Positions 35,776 to 45,132 are shown, counted from the first letter of the stretch. The stretch: 64,000 nucleotides of DNA from Sphingobacterium chuzhouense (GCF_014692525.1 NZ_JACNYL010000002.1:558001-622000), one strand, 5' to 3'. Notes: generated by a model not told the origin, from the sequence alone. Numbers and translations are program-made.

Positions 35776-36420
35776 ATGAAGCTTAATCTTAAAACGTGCA
35801 TAGGTGCACTCACACTTTCTGCCACTTTCTTCGCATGCTCGGGAACAAGCGAAAAGAAATTGCCCATCATTGGCGAGCGGGAGACGGAAGAGCGAATTGT
35901 AGACGGCAAAACGGTGGTTGACACCATTTATCACCAGATTCCAGCGTTTATTTTTCTCAATCAAGATAGCGTCGAAATCACAGATAAAGATTTTGACAAT
36001 AAAGTTTATGTCGCCAATTTCTTTTTTACACATTGTCCGAGTATCTGCCCGACCATGCAACGCAACTTATTAAAAGTATATGAAAAATATAAGGATGATG
36101 AACGGGTTGCATTTTTATCCCACAGTATAGACTTTAAGTACGATTCGCCGAGCGTGCTTAAATCTTATGCACAAAAATTAGGTGTTACAAACAAACAATG
36201 GCAATTCGTTACAGGCGAAAAAAAAGATATCTATGGAATCGCTGATCAGTATTTAGTTTATACAAAAGAGGATGAAGACGCCCCTGGTGGATATGATCAC
36301 CAAAGCTATTTGGTATTAATTGATCCGCAAAAACGTATCCGCGGTGCTTACGACGGGACAAATGATGAACAGGTCGCCCAACTTTTTGACGACTTGCAAA
36401 TCCTATTGAAAGAACAATAG
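35776..36420 (+). CDS. SCO family copper chaperone / thioredoxin-like protein
   Basis: A 214-residue lipoprotein (signal ending TFFAC, Cys21) with a thioredoxin fold. The copper site is visible: 'THCPSICPTMQRNLLKVYEK' gives the CxxxC pair, and 'GGYDHQSYLVLIDPQKRIRG' gives the distal His. SCO proteins load copper onto the CuA centre of cytochrome c oxidase or keep it reduced. The gene lies between a helical lipoprotein and a cytochrome c with gaps of two and eight bases. Confidence 0.92.
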   Translation: MKLNLKTCIGALTLSATFFACSGTSEKKLPIIGERETEERIVDGKTVVDTIYHQIPAFIFLNQDSVEITDKDFDNKVYVANFFFTHCPSICPTMQRNLLKVYEKYKDDERVAFLSHSIDFKYDSPSVLKSYAQKLGVTNKQWQFVTGEKKDIYGIADQYLVYTKEDEDAPGGYDHQSYLVLIDPQKRIRGAYDGTNDEQVAQLFDDLQILLKEQ

Positions 36421-36428
36421 TTTAAAGA

Positions 36429-36854
36429 ATGCAAAACACGATATTTTCATTGACAGGAATAAGCATATTTCTCGGTATGCTTATTTTTTCCTGCCAGCCG
36501 AATGTGAGTATCGAAACGGCACAGTATGCTGTAAACGGCCAAAAGCTTTACGTCACACATTGCCAAAGTTGCCACGGGTCGAAAGGCGAGGGATTGGGAA
36601 TGCTCTATCCTCCATTGACCGATACAGCGTACCTACAGCAGAACAAGGAAAAACTAGCTTGTATCGTTAAAAACGGCATGACAGGCCCTGTTGAGATTGG
36701 TGGAAAAACCTTTGAGGGCGATATGCCTGGAAATCCGCAGTTGACTAATATAGATATTGCCTATATATTGACCTATATCACCACCACATTTGGAAATAGC
36801 ACGAAAACCTACACGCAGGAAGATGTAAAAAGCAGTCTAGAAAATTGTCTATAA
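36429..36854 (+). CDS. Cytochrome c lipoprotein
   Basis: A 141-residue periplasmic protein with a signal ending MLIFSC (Cys22, probably lipidated). One haem-binding motif 'THCQSCHGSKGEGLGMLYPP' near residue 45 and a likely Met ligand in 'FEGDMPGNPQLTNIDIAYIL'. It is a class I c-type cytochrome that probably passes electrons to a terminal oxidase. It is the last gene of the lipoprotein-SCO-cytochrome operon; its stop codon overlaps the T run of a minus-strand terminator (copy C). Confidence 0.92.
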   Translation: MQNTIFSLTGISIFLGMLIFSCQPNVSIETAQYAVNGQKLYVTHCQSCHGSKGEGLGMLYPPLTDTAYLQQNKEKLACIVKNGMTGPVEIGGKTFEGDMPGNPQLTNIDIAYILTYITTTFGNSTKTYTQEDVKSSLENCL

Positions 36855-36891
36855 AAAAAGAAGGTTTCCAAACGGGGAGAATGGAAACCTT
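36853..36891 (-). terminator. Rho-independent terminator of copy C
   Basis: Minus strand: AAGGTTTCCA / TGGAAACCTT stem, eleven-base loop TTCTCCCCGTT, then C and seven T. Confidence 0.85.
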
Positions 36892-36924
36892 ACTAAACTA
36901 ACCAATTATAAACCTAAATTATGA
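36853..36924 (-). ncRNA. Putative small RNA, copy C of a three-copy family
   Basis: On the minus strand TCATAATTTAGGTTTATAAT followed by TGGTTAGTTTAGTAA matches copies A and B. The terminator stem is a completely different sequence from A and B, but pairs perfectly and keeps the CTCCCCG loop. A good promoter lies directly upstream with a -7 box ending five bases before the block, which gives a transcript of about 72 nt. No ORF fits inside. It lies between cytochrome c and the divergent TetR operon. Confidence 0.65.
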
Positions 36925-36929
36925 TAGAA

Positions 36930-36960
36930 CAAATATAAGGCGGATATGCTGATTCTGCAA
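36930..36960 (-). promoter_or_regulatory. Promoter of small RNA copy C
   Basis: On the minus strand TTG (36960-36958) and TATATTTG (36937-36930) are separated by 20 bases, a textbook Bacteroidota promoter. It ends five bases before the conserved block starts. Confidence 0.65.
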
Positions 36961-37002
36961 ATAAAACAGCCCTAAAACCCAATATTTAACAAAAAATTAA
37001 CA

Positions 37003-37023
37003 TTAGTGTCATATTGACACTAA
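37003..37023. promoter_or_regulatory. Operator-like perfect inverted repeat upstream of the TetR gene
   Basis: TTAGTGTCA-TAT-TGACACTAA is a perfect 9-base inverted repeat. It lies 67 bases before the tetR-like start and upstream of its -7 box. A second palindrome, TTGTTATATAACAA, follows at 37028-37041. These are natural binding sites for the TetR dimer encoded next door. Confidence 0.55.
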
Positions 37024-37055
37024 CCTTTGTTGTTATATAACAAATATTTGACATT

Positions 37056-37082
37056 GGTGGGTGCATTTTTTTACTACATTTG
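37056..37082 (+). promoter_or_regulatory. Promoter of the TetR-efflux operon
   Basis: A TTG about 18 bases upstream and a perfect -7 box TACATTTG (37075-37082). The ATG at 37090 is very close to the predicted start point, so the leader is short or absent. Confidence 0.55.
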
Positions 37083-37089
37083 CAACCGA

Positions 37090-37665
37090 ATGAACGTTCA
37101 ATTGCTAAATAAAAAAGAGGCTATTTTTGAAAGCACGCTCAAGCTCATTAATGAGCATGGTTTTCATGGCACTCCGATGAGCCAGATTGCTGCTCATGCT
37201 AATGTGGCGACAGGCACGATTTATCACTATTTCAATTCCAAAGACGAGTTGATTTTAGAACTTTTCAAGTACTGTCGGGAAAAAACAAATGAGCATATTT
37301 TCAACTTTAACGAAGACCTGTCCTATAAGGAGAAGTTCTTTTACATCTGGAACCGTTTGGTTGATTATTATCTGGCGCATAAAGAGACTTTTTGGTTTAT
37401 AGAACAATTTTATTCTTCGCCCTATTATGAGCTCATAAAACAAAAGAAGAGTACTTATTATGGTGTTGATAAAATGCATTTATTTTTTGAAGAAGGGATA
37501 AAGTCTGGCATTATCCGAAACGTAAGTTTCTATACCTTAATATCTATCTACATAGGATCGGCTACATCCCATGTCAAAATGGTTACATACGGATTTTGTA
37601 AAATGCATGCTAAAGGCCGTGAGGATTTAATTGAAATAATTTGGAATGGTGTTAAAAATCAATAA
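37090..37665 (+). CDS. TetR/AcrR family transcriptional regulator
   Basis: A 191-residue repressor. The N-terminal helix-turn-helix reads 'STLKLINEHGFHGTPMSQIA' then 'HANVATGTIYHYFNSKDELI', the TetR signature. The C-terminal ligand domain is helical with many aromatic residues ('YLAHKETFWFIEQFYSSPYY'). The frame extends to 37027, but that start lies upstream of the promoter box, so ATG 37090 is chosen. It is followed directly by the TolC, MFP and RND genes and probably represses them until a toxic compound binds. Confidence 0.92.
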   Translation: MNVQLLNKKEAIFESTLKLINEHGFHGTPMSQIAAHANVATGTIYHYFNSKDELILELFKYCREKTNEHIFNFNEDLSYKEKFFYIWNRLVDYYLAHKETFWFIEQFYSSPYYELIKQKKSTYYGVDKMHLFFEEGIKSGIIRNVSFYTLISIYIGSATSHVKMVTYGFCKMHAKGREDLIEIIWNGVKNQ

Positions 37666-37666
37666 T

Positions 37667-39007
37667 ATGAAGTTTAAAAAAGTTGCTTTATCGTTATTTC
37701 TTGCGTGCTGTGTCGCAGGATACGCACAAGCACAATCTGTTAATAATGCGGAATCTGAGAAACTCAACAGCGAAGCAACACTGGACGAGCTAATTGACTA
37801 TGCGCTGCGCAATAAGATAGACTTAAAACAGGCTCAAATTGACCAGGAGATTGGAGAGCGGGAAATTGCATCTGCATTGTCAGGATGGCTTCCACAAATT
37901 AATGCTTCGGCTTCTCTGATACACAATATCAAATTACAAACTATGGTGTTCGAAGGCCAAGCCAGACAGTTAGGGGTAAAAAATAATAGTACCGTTGGTT
38001 TTCAAGCTGATCAGGCAATTCTTAGCCCAGAATTATTTCAAGCATCCCGTGCGGCGAAATATATACGTCAACAGAATAACTTAAATTTGGAGAACACAAA
38101 AGTCAATACGGTGGTGGACGTAAGTAAAGCGTATTATGACATCCTTACTTCAGAAGAAACCATTAAGATCATTAATGAGAATATTGTCCGTCTAAAACGC
38201 CAGTATACAGAAGCTAATGCACGTTACGAAACTGGATTAGTCGATAAGATAGACTATAAAAGGGCACAGATATCGTTGAACAACGCCAATGCACAATTAA
38301 AATCAGCTAACGAGGCTCGTAAATATAAGTATGATTATCTAAAATCTCTTTTAAATATTCCGACAGCGGAAGAAATTTCACTATCCTTTGTCAATCAGTC
38401 GTTGGAATCCAATATCCTATTGGATACCACTGAACTGCTTCATATTGCCAACCGTGTGGAATTCCGCCAGCTGGAAACTTTGCGGGAAATCCAGAAGTTG
38501 AATACCCAATACCAAAAATGGAGCTTTATGCCGCGATTGGGTGCTTACGCAAATTACAATTTCAATTACCTAAACAACGAGTTTAGCCAGTTGTATGCAC
38601 ACAACTACCCAAGCTCTGCTATAGGGCTGTCACTAAGTTTCCCTATTTTCACCGGAACAAAACGTATACAAGAAATCCGCAGATCAGAATTAGAAGAAGA
38701 AAGAATTGAATGGGATTTGAAGAATCTGGAAAATATGATCAGCGCAGAATATTCCGCGGCAATGGCAAGCTATCGTTCCAATATGAACGAATGGAGAAAT
38801 GCGAAAGAAAACATGGAATTGTCCGAAGAAGTCTATAACACGATCAAGTTACAATATGATGCGGGTGTGAAAACCTATCTAGAGTTGATGACAGCCGAAA
38901 GCGATCTTCGAACAACACAATTAAACTACCTGAATGCTTTATATACTGTTCTTTCCAGCAAGTTAGACATTCAAAAAGCATTGGGTACGGTAGAAACAAC
39001 ACTATAA
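37667..39007 (+). CDS. TolC family outer membrane efflux protein
   Basis: A 446-residue protein: signal peptide 'MKFKKVALSLFLACCVAGYA', then two outer-membrane efflux repeats of long helices ('LDELIDYALRNKIDLKQAQI', 'YTEANARYETGLVDKIDYKR', 'YNTIKLQYDAGVKTYLELMT'). It forms the trimeric outer-membrane channel of the tripartite pump. The longer frame to 37646 overlaps tetR; ATG 37667, one base after the tetR stop, is preferred because the signal peptide starts there. Confidence 0.92.
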   Translation: MKFKKVALSLFLACCVAGYAQAQSVNNAESEKLNSEATLDELIDYALRNKIDLKQAQIDQEIGEREIASALSGWLPQINASASLIHNIKLQTMVFEGQARQLGVKNNSTVGFQADQAILSPELFQASRAAKYIRQQNNLNLENTKVNTVVDVSKAYYDILTSEETIKIINENIVRLKRQYTEANARYETGLVDKIDYKRAQISLNNANAQLKSANEARKYKYDYLKSLLNIPTAEEISLSFVNQSLESNILLDTTELLHIANRVEFRQLETLREIQKLNTQYQKWSFMPRLGAYANYNFNYLNNEFSQLYAHNYPSSAIGLSLSFPIFTGTKRIQEIRRSELEEERIEWDLKNLENMISAEYSAAMASYRSNMNEWRNAKENMELSEEVYNTIKLQYDAGVKTYLELMTAESDLRTTQLNYLNALYTVLSSKLDIQKALGTVETTL

Positions 39008-39046
39008 AAACACACCTTATCATTCAACCAAGAAATACACGAAAAC

Positions 39047-40180
39047 ATGAATAAGAACTATTTATTTTCTGCACTAATTATAGGTTCTGCATTGTTCTGG
39101 CAATCTTGCGGCTCCAAGGATGGAGCAAAGCAACAACAAGGGGCAGCTCCTGGGGAAAGAGCTGTTCCCGTAACGACAGCAACTGTTGAGAAACAGATTG
39201 TTTCCGGCACAAAACAATACCCCGCTAGTGTTGTCCCCCTTCAAGAAGCTAATCTACTGGCAGAGGTATCCGGCTATGTGACTAAAATATATGTAGCGGA
39301 CGGTGCAACGGTAAAACAGGGACAACCCTTGTATGAAATTGACCGCATCCGTTATCAAGCGGCTGTAGATCAAGCAAAAGCCAATTTAGAGATTGCGAGA
39401 GCAAACCTGCAACGTGTCGAAAAAGATTTAACACGATACCAAACACTTGCAGAGCAAGATGCGATTGCCAAACAGACATTGGACTATGCTTTAACGGATG
39501 TAAGCAACCAAAAAGCACAGGTACAAGCAGCACAGGCGGCATTGACAACCGCACAAACAAATCTGGAACGATCTATTATACGCGCTCCGTTTAGTGGTGC
39601 TGTAGGCATTTCGCAGGTACGTACAGGTGCGTTGGTCTCGCCAGGCACAACGCTTTTAAATACAATCAGTGCGATCGATCCGATAGCTGTTGAATTTCAA
39701 ATCAGCGAAAGGGAGATTTCCGAATTTGCAGCTTATCAGTCTGGCAAATCATCTACTGAAATCAGTGTTTCTTTACCTGACAGAAGCACGTACACCCATG
39801 CTGGAAAAATCGCGACCATGGATAGAGCTGTTGATCCTACTACCGGAAGGTTGAAAGTACGTGCATCATTCAGCAATCCACAAAACGATTTGCGTGCAGG
39901 CATGAACGTCACCATGAATGTGAAGAGTACTTCGGCTACGGAACAATTGGTTATTCCGTTTAAAGCTGTACAGGATCAGTTAGGCGTGTATAATGTATAT
40001 GTGGTAAATGATAGCAGCCAAGCGGAGATACGTCCTGTAGAGCTTGGTTTAAAACTAGAAGATAAAGTGGTAGTAAATTCAGGTGTAGAAGCCGGAGATA
40101 AAATTGTTGTCGATGGCATCCTGAATGTACGAAGCGGAGCAAAAGTTGTCGAAAAAGAACCGGAGACAAGTAAACCGTAA
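39047..40180 (+). CDS. Efflux RND transporter periplasmic adaptor (MFP) subunit
   Basis: A 377-residue lipoprotein (signal ending FWQSC). It has the lipoyl-like half motifs 'ANLLAEVSGYVTKIYVADGA' and 'LERSIIRAPFSGAVGISQVR', a helical hairpin in between ('QAKANLEIARANLQRVEKDL'), and barrel and membrane-proximal domains ('TTGRLKVRASFSNPQNDLRA'). It links the RND pump to the TolC channel. It is 39 bases after the tolC-like gene in the same operon. Confidence 0.94.
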   Translation: MNKNYLFSALIIGSALFWQSCGSKDGAKQQQGAAPGERAVPVTTATVEKQIVSGTKQYPASVVPLQEANLLAEVSGYVTKIYVADGATVKQGQPLYEIDRIRYQAAVDQAKANLEIARANLQRVEKDLTRYQTLAEQDAIAKQTLDYALTDVSNQKAQVQAAQAALTTAQTNLERSIIRAPFSGAVGISQVRTGALVSPGTTLLNTISAIDPIAVEFQISEREISEFAAYQSGKSSTEISVSLPDRSTYTHAGKIATMDRAVDPTTGRLKVRASFSNPQNDLRAGMNVTMNVKSTSATEQLVIPFKAVQDQLGVYNVYVVNDSSQAEIRPVELGLKLEDKVVVNSGVEAGDKIVVDGILNVRSGAKVVEKEPETSKP

Positions 40181-40260
40181 CAAGTGATCGGTTAACAGTA
40201 GTAAAACAATAAATCACGCGTTACGAACGAAGAGTTACGAATCTCAATAAGAAATAAAAA
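40181..40260 (+). repeat. Intergenic GTTACGAATC-type repeat between MFP and RND genes
   Basis: The 80-base gap holds AATCACGCGTTACG (40212-40225), found again exactly on the other strand at 59253-59266, and AGTTACGAATC about ten bases later, found again at 28259-28269. No hairpin with a T run is present. It does not code. Confidence 0.4.
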
Positions 40261-43200
40261 ATGATATCAGAAGTTTTTATAAGAAGGCCCGTCACGGCAA
40301 TCGTCATCTCTATATTGATTATGATTATAGGTACGATTTCCATTATGACGTTGCCTATCAGTCAATATCCATCCATTGCCCCTCCTACTGTTACGGTGAC
40401 GGCAAACTATACCGGTGCGGATGCGCAAACCGTTGAACAGACGGTAACAACGCCGATAGAAAGCCAGATTAACGGTACGCCGGGCATGATTTACATGTCT
40501 TCTAATAGTACATCAAACGGGCAGTCGAGTATAACCGTCACCTTTGAAGTAGGTACAGATATCGATATCGCTACCCTTGATGTACAAAATCGTGTCGGTA
40601 TTGCCGAGCCGGCATTACCGGAGGCTGTACGCCGGTTAGGGGTAACTACACGTAAAGCAAATACGGACATCTTAATGCTTGTCTCGTTAGTATCGCCCAA
40701 CGGAACACGGGATGATAAGTTTTTAGCGAACTACGCCAACTTATATGTTCGGGACGCGATCATGCGGGTTAAGGGTGTGGGTGATGTAACTGCCTTTGGT
40801 CAACCCTTCTCTATGCGGATATGGCTCGACGCCAATAAATTGGCGGCATTAAATTTAACCCCTGCCGATGTTTCAAGCGCGATAGCGGAACAAAACTTAC
40901 GTATGCCGGGTGGTTCCGTAGGTGCGCCACCGCAACACAACTCACAAGTATTCGAATATCCGGTTATCACGGACTCTGATTTATCTTCTGAGGAGGATTT
41001 CGAAGAAATCATCGTCAAAACAAATCCTGTTGACGGTTCCATTGTGCAGTTGAAAGATGTGGCAAGAGTGGAACTAGGCTCATTCGCATATGCTACAACT
41101 ACACGGGTGAACGGTATGGTTTCCACCGGGATGATGGTTGCGCAGACACCGGGAGGAAATGCCGTAGAAACGGCGGACGGTATTTATGCCGCATTAGAAA
41201 ATTTAAAACAATCCTTTCCTGAAGACGTAGATTATGTAGTAGGTTATGAAACTGTTTCCGTAGTTAACGCATCCATTTCGTCCGTTATCCATACGTTGGT
41301 AGAAGCGTTGTTATTGGTTACTGTAGTCGTGTTCTTCTTCCTACAATCCTGGAGAGCAACATTGATTCCTGTACTCGCGATTCCGGTATCTATTGTGGGA
41401 ACATTTATCTTTTTTACCCTGTTTGGATTTTCCATCAACAACCTTACGTTGTTGGCGTTCGTATTGGCGATCGGTATTGTGGTAGATGATGCCATCGTGG
41501 TCGTAGAGGCTGTGCAGCACTATATCGACCATTATAAGATGGATGCCAAAGAAGCTACCCGACACGCGATGAAAGATATCACTGCTCCGGTAATTGCCAT
41601 CGGTTTTATCTTGGCTGCCGTATTCGTTCCGGTTGGTTTTATTCCCGGAATGGTCGGCCAACTCTATCAGCAGTTTGCTATTACCATCGCTGTGTCCGTA
41701 TTGCTATCTGCTTTTATAGCACTTTCCCTTACACCCGCTTTGTGCTCTATTATGATGAGACCCACCGCAGTAAACAAGGATGCTAAAGGCTTGAATAAAT
41801 TTTTCTACAAATATAATCTGTGGTTCGATCGTGTAACGCACAAGTACTCTAAAGGCGTAAAAGCTGTTATACGAAAAGCACCATTAGCGCTTATTATTCT
41901 ACTATGTTTATATGTAGGCACCGGATACATGTTTAGCATAAAGCCAACAGGATTTATTCCTACGGAAGATAACGGAATGTTCTTTGCGGGCGTAACCTTA
42001 CCTGAAGGAGCTTCTGCGGGGCGTACAGCAGCGGTGCTTGACGAGATTGAAGCAGATCTACGTAAAGATTTTCCCGAAATCAAACATGTTACGCTTATCG
42101 CCGGAATTAACATCTTAAATAGATCTTTTAAATCAAATGGAGCAACTTTATTCGTTTCGCTGAAACCTTGGTCTGAGCGTAAACGAACTGCTGCCGAGGT
42201 TACCGGAGGTATTATGGCTAAATATGGTGGCTATGACAAAGCGAGCGTTTTAGCTGTAACCCCTCCTGCTATCCCAGGACTTGGAGCATCCGGAGGTTTC
42301 TCTATGATGATACAAGACCATCAAACTGTGGATATCAAGCAATTTGAAGGAGTGGTCAGACAATTTTTAGGCGCGGTAAACCAACGTCCGGAAATAGGCA
42401 TGGCATATACCCTATTCAACTCCAATTCACCGAACTTTAAGATTACGGTTAATAGAGAACAAGCAAAAAGAATGGCTGTTCCTGTATCGTCGGTCTACAG
42501 TACCATTTCTGCTTATTTAGGTTCAGCGTATGTAAACGATTTTACGCGCTACGGACGTAATTTCCGTGTGGTCACGCAGGCAGATCAAGATTTCCGGATG
42601 AACATTGAGGATCTCAATAAGTTATTTGTCAATAACGTCCGAGGTGAATCTGTTCCATTGAGCACACTGATTAACTGGGAGCTGGTACAAAATCCGTCTA
42701 TTATCAACCACTACAACATCTTCCGAAGCATAGAGGTGAGCGGTTCCGCCGCTCCGGGATATAGCTCGGGGGATGCGCTGCGTGCTTTGGAAGAGGTTGC
42801 TGCTCAAACTTTGCCCGACGGGTATGGGTATGATTTTTCGGGTATATCCTTGCAAGAAAAACAATCCGGTAATATGACGATTATGATTTTCGCCTTATGT
42901 ATTGTATTTGTGTTCTTGCTATTGGCTTCCCTATATGAAAGTTGGTCTGTCCCATTCTCCATTTTGTTATCTGTACCTATCGGTGTATTCGGTGCGATAT
43001 TGACCTTGTTGTTTATACCTGCTTTAGATAACAATATTTATGCGCAGATTGGTTTAGTTACTATTATTGGTCTAGCATCGAAAAATGCCATCCTTATTGT
43101 AGAATTCGCAAAAGAACGGGTGGATATTGGCATGCCATTAATGGAAGCAACATTAGATGCCGTGAAGCTGAGATTAAGACCTATCATCATGACATCCTTT

Positions 43201-43434
43201 GCCTTTATCTTAGGTATTATCCCATTGATGTTATCAACTGGCGCTGGTGCCTTCTCTCGCCAAACGATCGGCTGGACGGTATTTGGCGGTATGAGCGTTG
43301 CCACATTGCTCGGTATATTTATTATCCCCGTCCTGTTTTATGTCATTACCAGAATGGCTTATGGAAAGAAAAAGCTTGCTGAATTAGAAGCTAATTTTGA
43401 TGAGGAAAAAGCGAAGAACTTAAGTTCGCATTAA
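40261..43434 (+). CDS. Efflux RND transporter permease (AcrB/HAE1 type)
   Basis: A 1057-residue inner-membrane proton antiporter with twelve helices. It starts 'MISEVFIRRPVTAIVISILI' and has 'PISQYPSIAPPTVTVTANYT', 'AFVLAIGIVVDDAIVVVEAV' (helix 4 Asp-Asp of the proton relay), 'PEDVDYVVGYETVSVVNASI' and 'LASKNAILIVEFAKERVDIG' in the second half. HAE1-type pumps export drugs and lipophilic compounds. It is the last gene of the operon, followed by a strong terminator. Confidence 0.96.
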   Translation: MISEVFIRRPVTAIVISILIMIIGTISIMTLPISQYPSIAPPTVTVTANYTGADAQTVEQTVTTPIESQINGTPGMIYMSSNSTSNGQSSITVTFEVGTDIDIATLDVQNRVGIAEPALPEAVRRLGVTTRKANTDILMLVSLVSPNGTRDDKFLANYANLYVRDAIMRVKGVGDVTAFGQPFSMRIWLDANKLAALNLTPADVSSAIAEQNLRMPGGSVGAPPQHNSQVFEYPVITDSDLSSEEDFEEIIVKTNPVDGSIVQLKDVARVELGSFAYATTTRVNGMVSTGMMVAQTPGGNAVETADGIYAALENLKQSFPEDVDYVVGYETVSVVNASISSVIHTLVEALLLVTVVVFFFLQSWRATLIPVLAIPVSIVGTFIFFTLFGFSINNLTLLAFVLAIGIVVDDAIVVVEAVQHYIDHYKMDAKEATRHAMKDITAPVIAIGFILAAVFVPVGFIPGMVGQLYQQFAITIAVSVLLSAFIALSLTPALCSIMMRPTAVNKDAKGLNKFFYKYNLWFDRVTHKYSKGVKAVIRKAPLALIILLCLYVGTGYMFSIKPTGFIPTEDNGMFFAGVTLPEGASAGRTAAVLDEIEADLRKDFPEIKHVTLIAGINILNRSFKSNGATLFVSLKPWSERKRTAAEVTGGIMAKYGGYDKASVLAVTPPAIPGLGASGGFSMMIQDHQTVDIKQFEGVVRQFLGAVNQRPEIGMAYTLFNSNSPNFKITVNREQAKRMAVPVSSVYSTISAYLGSAYVNDFTRYGRNFRVVTQADQDFRMNIEDLNKLFVNNVRGESVPLSTLINWELVQNPSIINHYNIFRSIEVSGSAAPGYSSGDALRALEEVAAQTLPDGYGYDFSGISLQEKQSGNMTIMIFALCIVFVFLLLASLYESWSVPFSILLSVPIGVFGAILTLLFIPALDNNIYAQIGLVTIIGLASKNAILIVEFAKERVDIGMPLMEATLDAVKLRLRPIIMTSFAFILGIIPLMLSTGAGAFSRQTIGWTVFGGMSVATLLGIFIIPVLFYVITRMAYGKKKLAELEANFDEEKAKNLSSH

Positions 43435-43442
43435 ATTAAAAG

Positions 43443-43467
43443 GCAGTCCAAACGGACTGCTTTTTTT
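43443..43467 (+). terminator. Terminator after the RND gene
   Basis: Stem GCAGTCC / GGACTGC, loop AAAC, then seven T. It separates the efflux operon from the GH20 locus that follows. Confidence 0.9.
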
Positions 43468-43474
43468 ATGCCCT

Positions 43475-43507
43475 CCTAGTCCTATTTCCAACGTCGTGCG
43501 ATATACT
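43475..43507 (+). promoter_or_regulatory. Repeat R1, putative ECF sigma promoter before GH20
   Basis: CCTAGTCCTATTTCCAA, four variable bases around one T, then GTGCGATATA. The same sequence occurs at 45835-45867 between the sigma and FecR genes of this locus. It ends about 40 bases before the GH20 ATG. Confidence 0.55.
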
Positions 43508-43547
43508 ATATGATATAGTATTTGCTGACTTAAGAAATAATCACAAA

Positions 43548-45111
43548 ATGCATTTTAAAAATTCCGTTTTATTTATCGCTATTTTTTGGGTTTTCATGTG
43601 TTCTTCTTTTTCTCTACAAGCTCAACAAACGAGAACAGAACCCTCCGACTTTAAAATAAAAGGCTTCCATTTGGACCTTAGAATACAAGTGATGACCATG
43701 CCCGCATTAAAAGCTTTCGCAAAAAAACTAAGTGAAAATGGCATCAACACGTTGGTAATGGAATGGGAAGGCACCTATCCGTTCGAGAAACATCCTTTGA
43801 TTGCCAATAGATTTGCCTATTCCCGTGAAGAAGTCATTGATTTCATCGCCTATTGTAATCAACTCAAGATTGACGTCATTCCCCTTCAACAGAGTTTTGG
43901 TCATGTAGAATATATCCTTAGACATCATCGTTACAAGGATCTTCGAGAAGATCAAAAAGATTATTCCCAGGTCAATCCGTTGAAAGAAGAATTGAACCGA
44001 GAACTATTTACTGAATTGTACCAGGATCTTATTTCCACGCACACATCAGCATATATCCACATCGGAGGAGACGAAACCTATCTACTTGGGCATTCACCAG
44101 AATCAAAAAAAAAAGGCAGCAGAAGTAGGCAAAGGTAGGCTTTATGGCGATTTTATAAAGCTACTTTGTGATATTGTCGTCGGATTAGGAAAACGGCCGG
44201 TGCTCTGGGCTGATATTGCATTGAAATATCCGGATGCACTACAAGGTTTACCTAAAGAGACCGTATTTGTGGATTGGAACTACGGTTGGGACATCAATAT
44301 GTTTGGTGATCACCATAATTTGTTAAATAGTGGTTTTGAAGTATGGGGAGCTCCATCAATAAGGAGTCATCCAGACAATTATTTCTTGACGCAATGGGAG
44401 AAACATTTTAGAAATATCAGGGATTTCATTCCACAGGCCAGGAATTTTGGTTATAAAGGTCTTATTATGACCTCGTGGTCTACATCAGGCCTCTATTCGA
44501 CTATATGGGAATCTACCAGAGATGCGTCTGATCTGCAAGCTATCCGGCGCGTTTATCCGATCACAGGTTTCAACTTATTGATTGCTGCTTTCTTTGAAGG
44601 GGTGAACAATACAAAACCGTTAGATATAGAATCATTTGTTCTTCAATACGCTCAAAAACGGTATGGTTTTGGTCAGCAAAAGGCTAAAGATTTTTGGACG
44701 GCGTTGAAAGCTATTCCCTATGAAATTGTACAAGGACAGATTAGTGATACAAATTTGTCGATGCCTTCCTTCTTAGACAGCGCTCAGATGGTCGCCTCCA
44801 CACTACGCCGCTTACAACCAAGCCTGAATCAGGACGAATTTGAGCATTATCGGCTGATGGCAGATATTCGGTTGCAATATTTGACTTTTACCGCTATAGA
44901 AATGAGGGTAAATTCAGTTGATTTTAAAGAAGACGATATATCGGAAACATTAGCAGCGTTGGAAGCTTTGGATATGGCAGATTTGGATGAGCGCTTTATA
45001 CGGTTAAATAAAAATTCTTTTTTCGAAGCAGAATTGAAACAGGAGAACGACTATAGGAACAGCAAGATTCGCCTACTGCAACAGCGTCTATCCAGAAATA
45101 AAATAGATTGA
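43548..45111 (+). pseudogene. GH20-like beta-N-acetylhexosaminidase, frameshifted at an A10 run
   Basis: Two overlapping frames form one enzyme of about 520 residues. The first (43548-44138) has a signal peptide to about residue 26, 'KGFHLDLRIQVMTMPALKAF', 'PLQQSFGHVEYILRHHRYKD' and the catalytic pair in 'YIHIGGDETYLLG' (Asp175-Glu176), then runs into ten A (44105-44114) and stops early. The second frame (to 45111) continues with 'KKKAAEVGKGRLYGDFIKLL', 'GKRPVLWADIALKYPD' and 'GLIMTSWSTSGLYSTIWEST'. One A fewer would join them. It may be a true pseudogene, a slippage-rescued or phase-variable gene, or a sequencing error. It opens the second polysaccharide locus. Confidence 0.75.
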
Positions 45112-45132
45112 TTCACGCCGTGTTAACAATTT

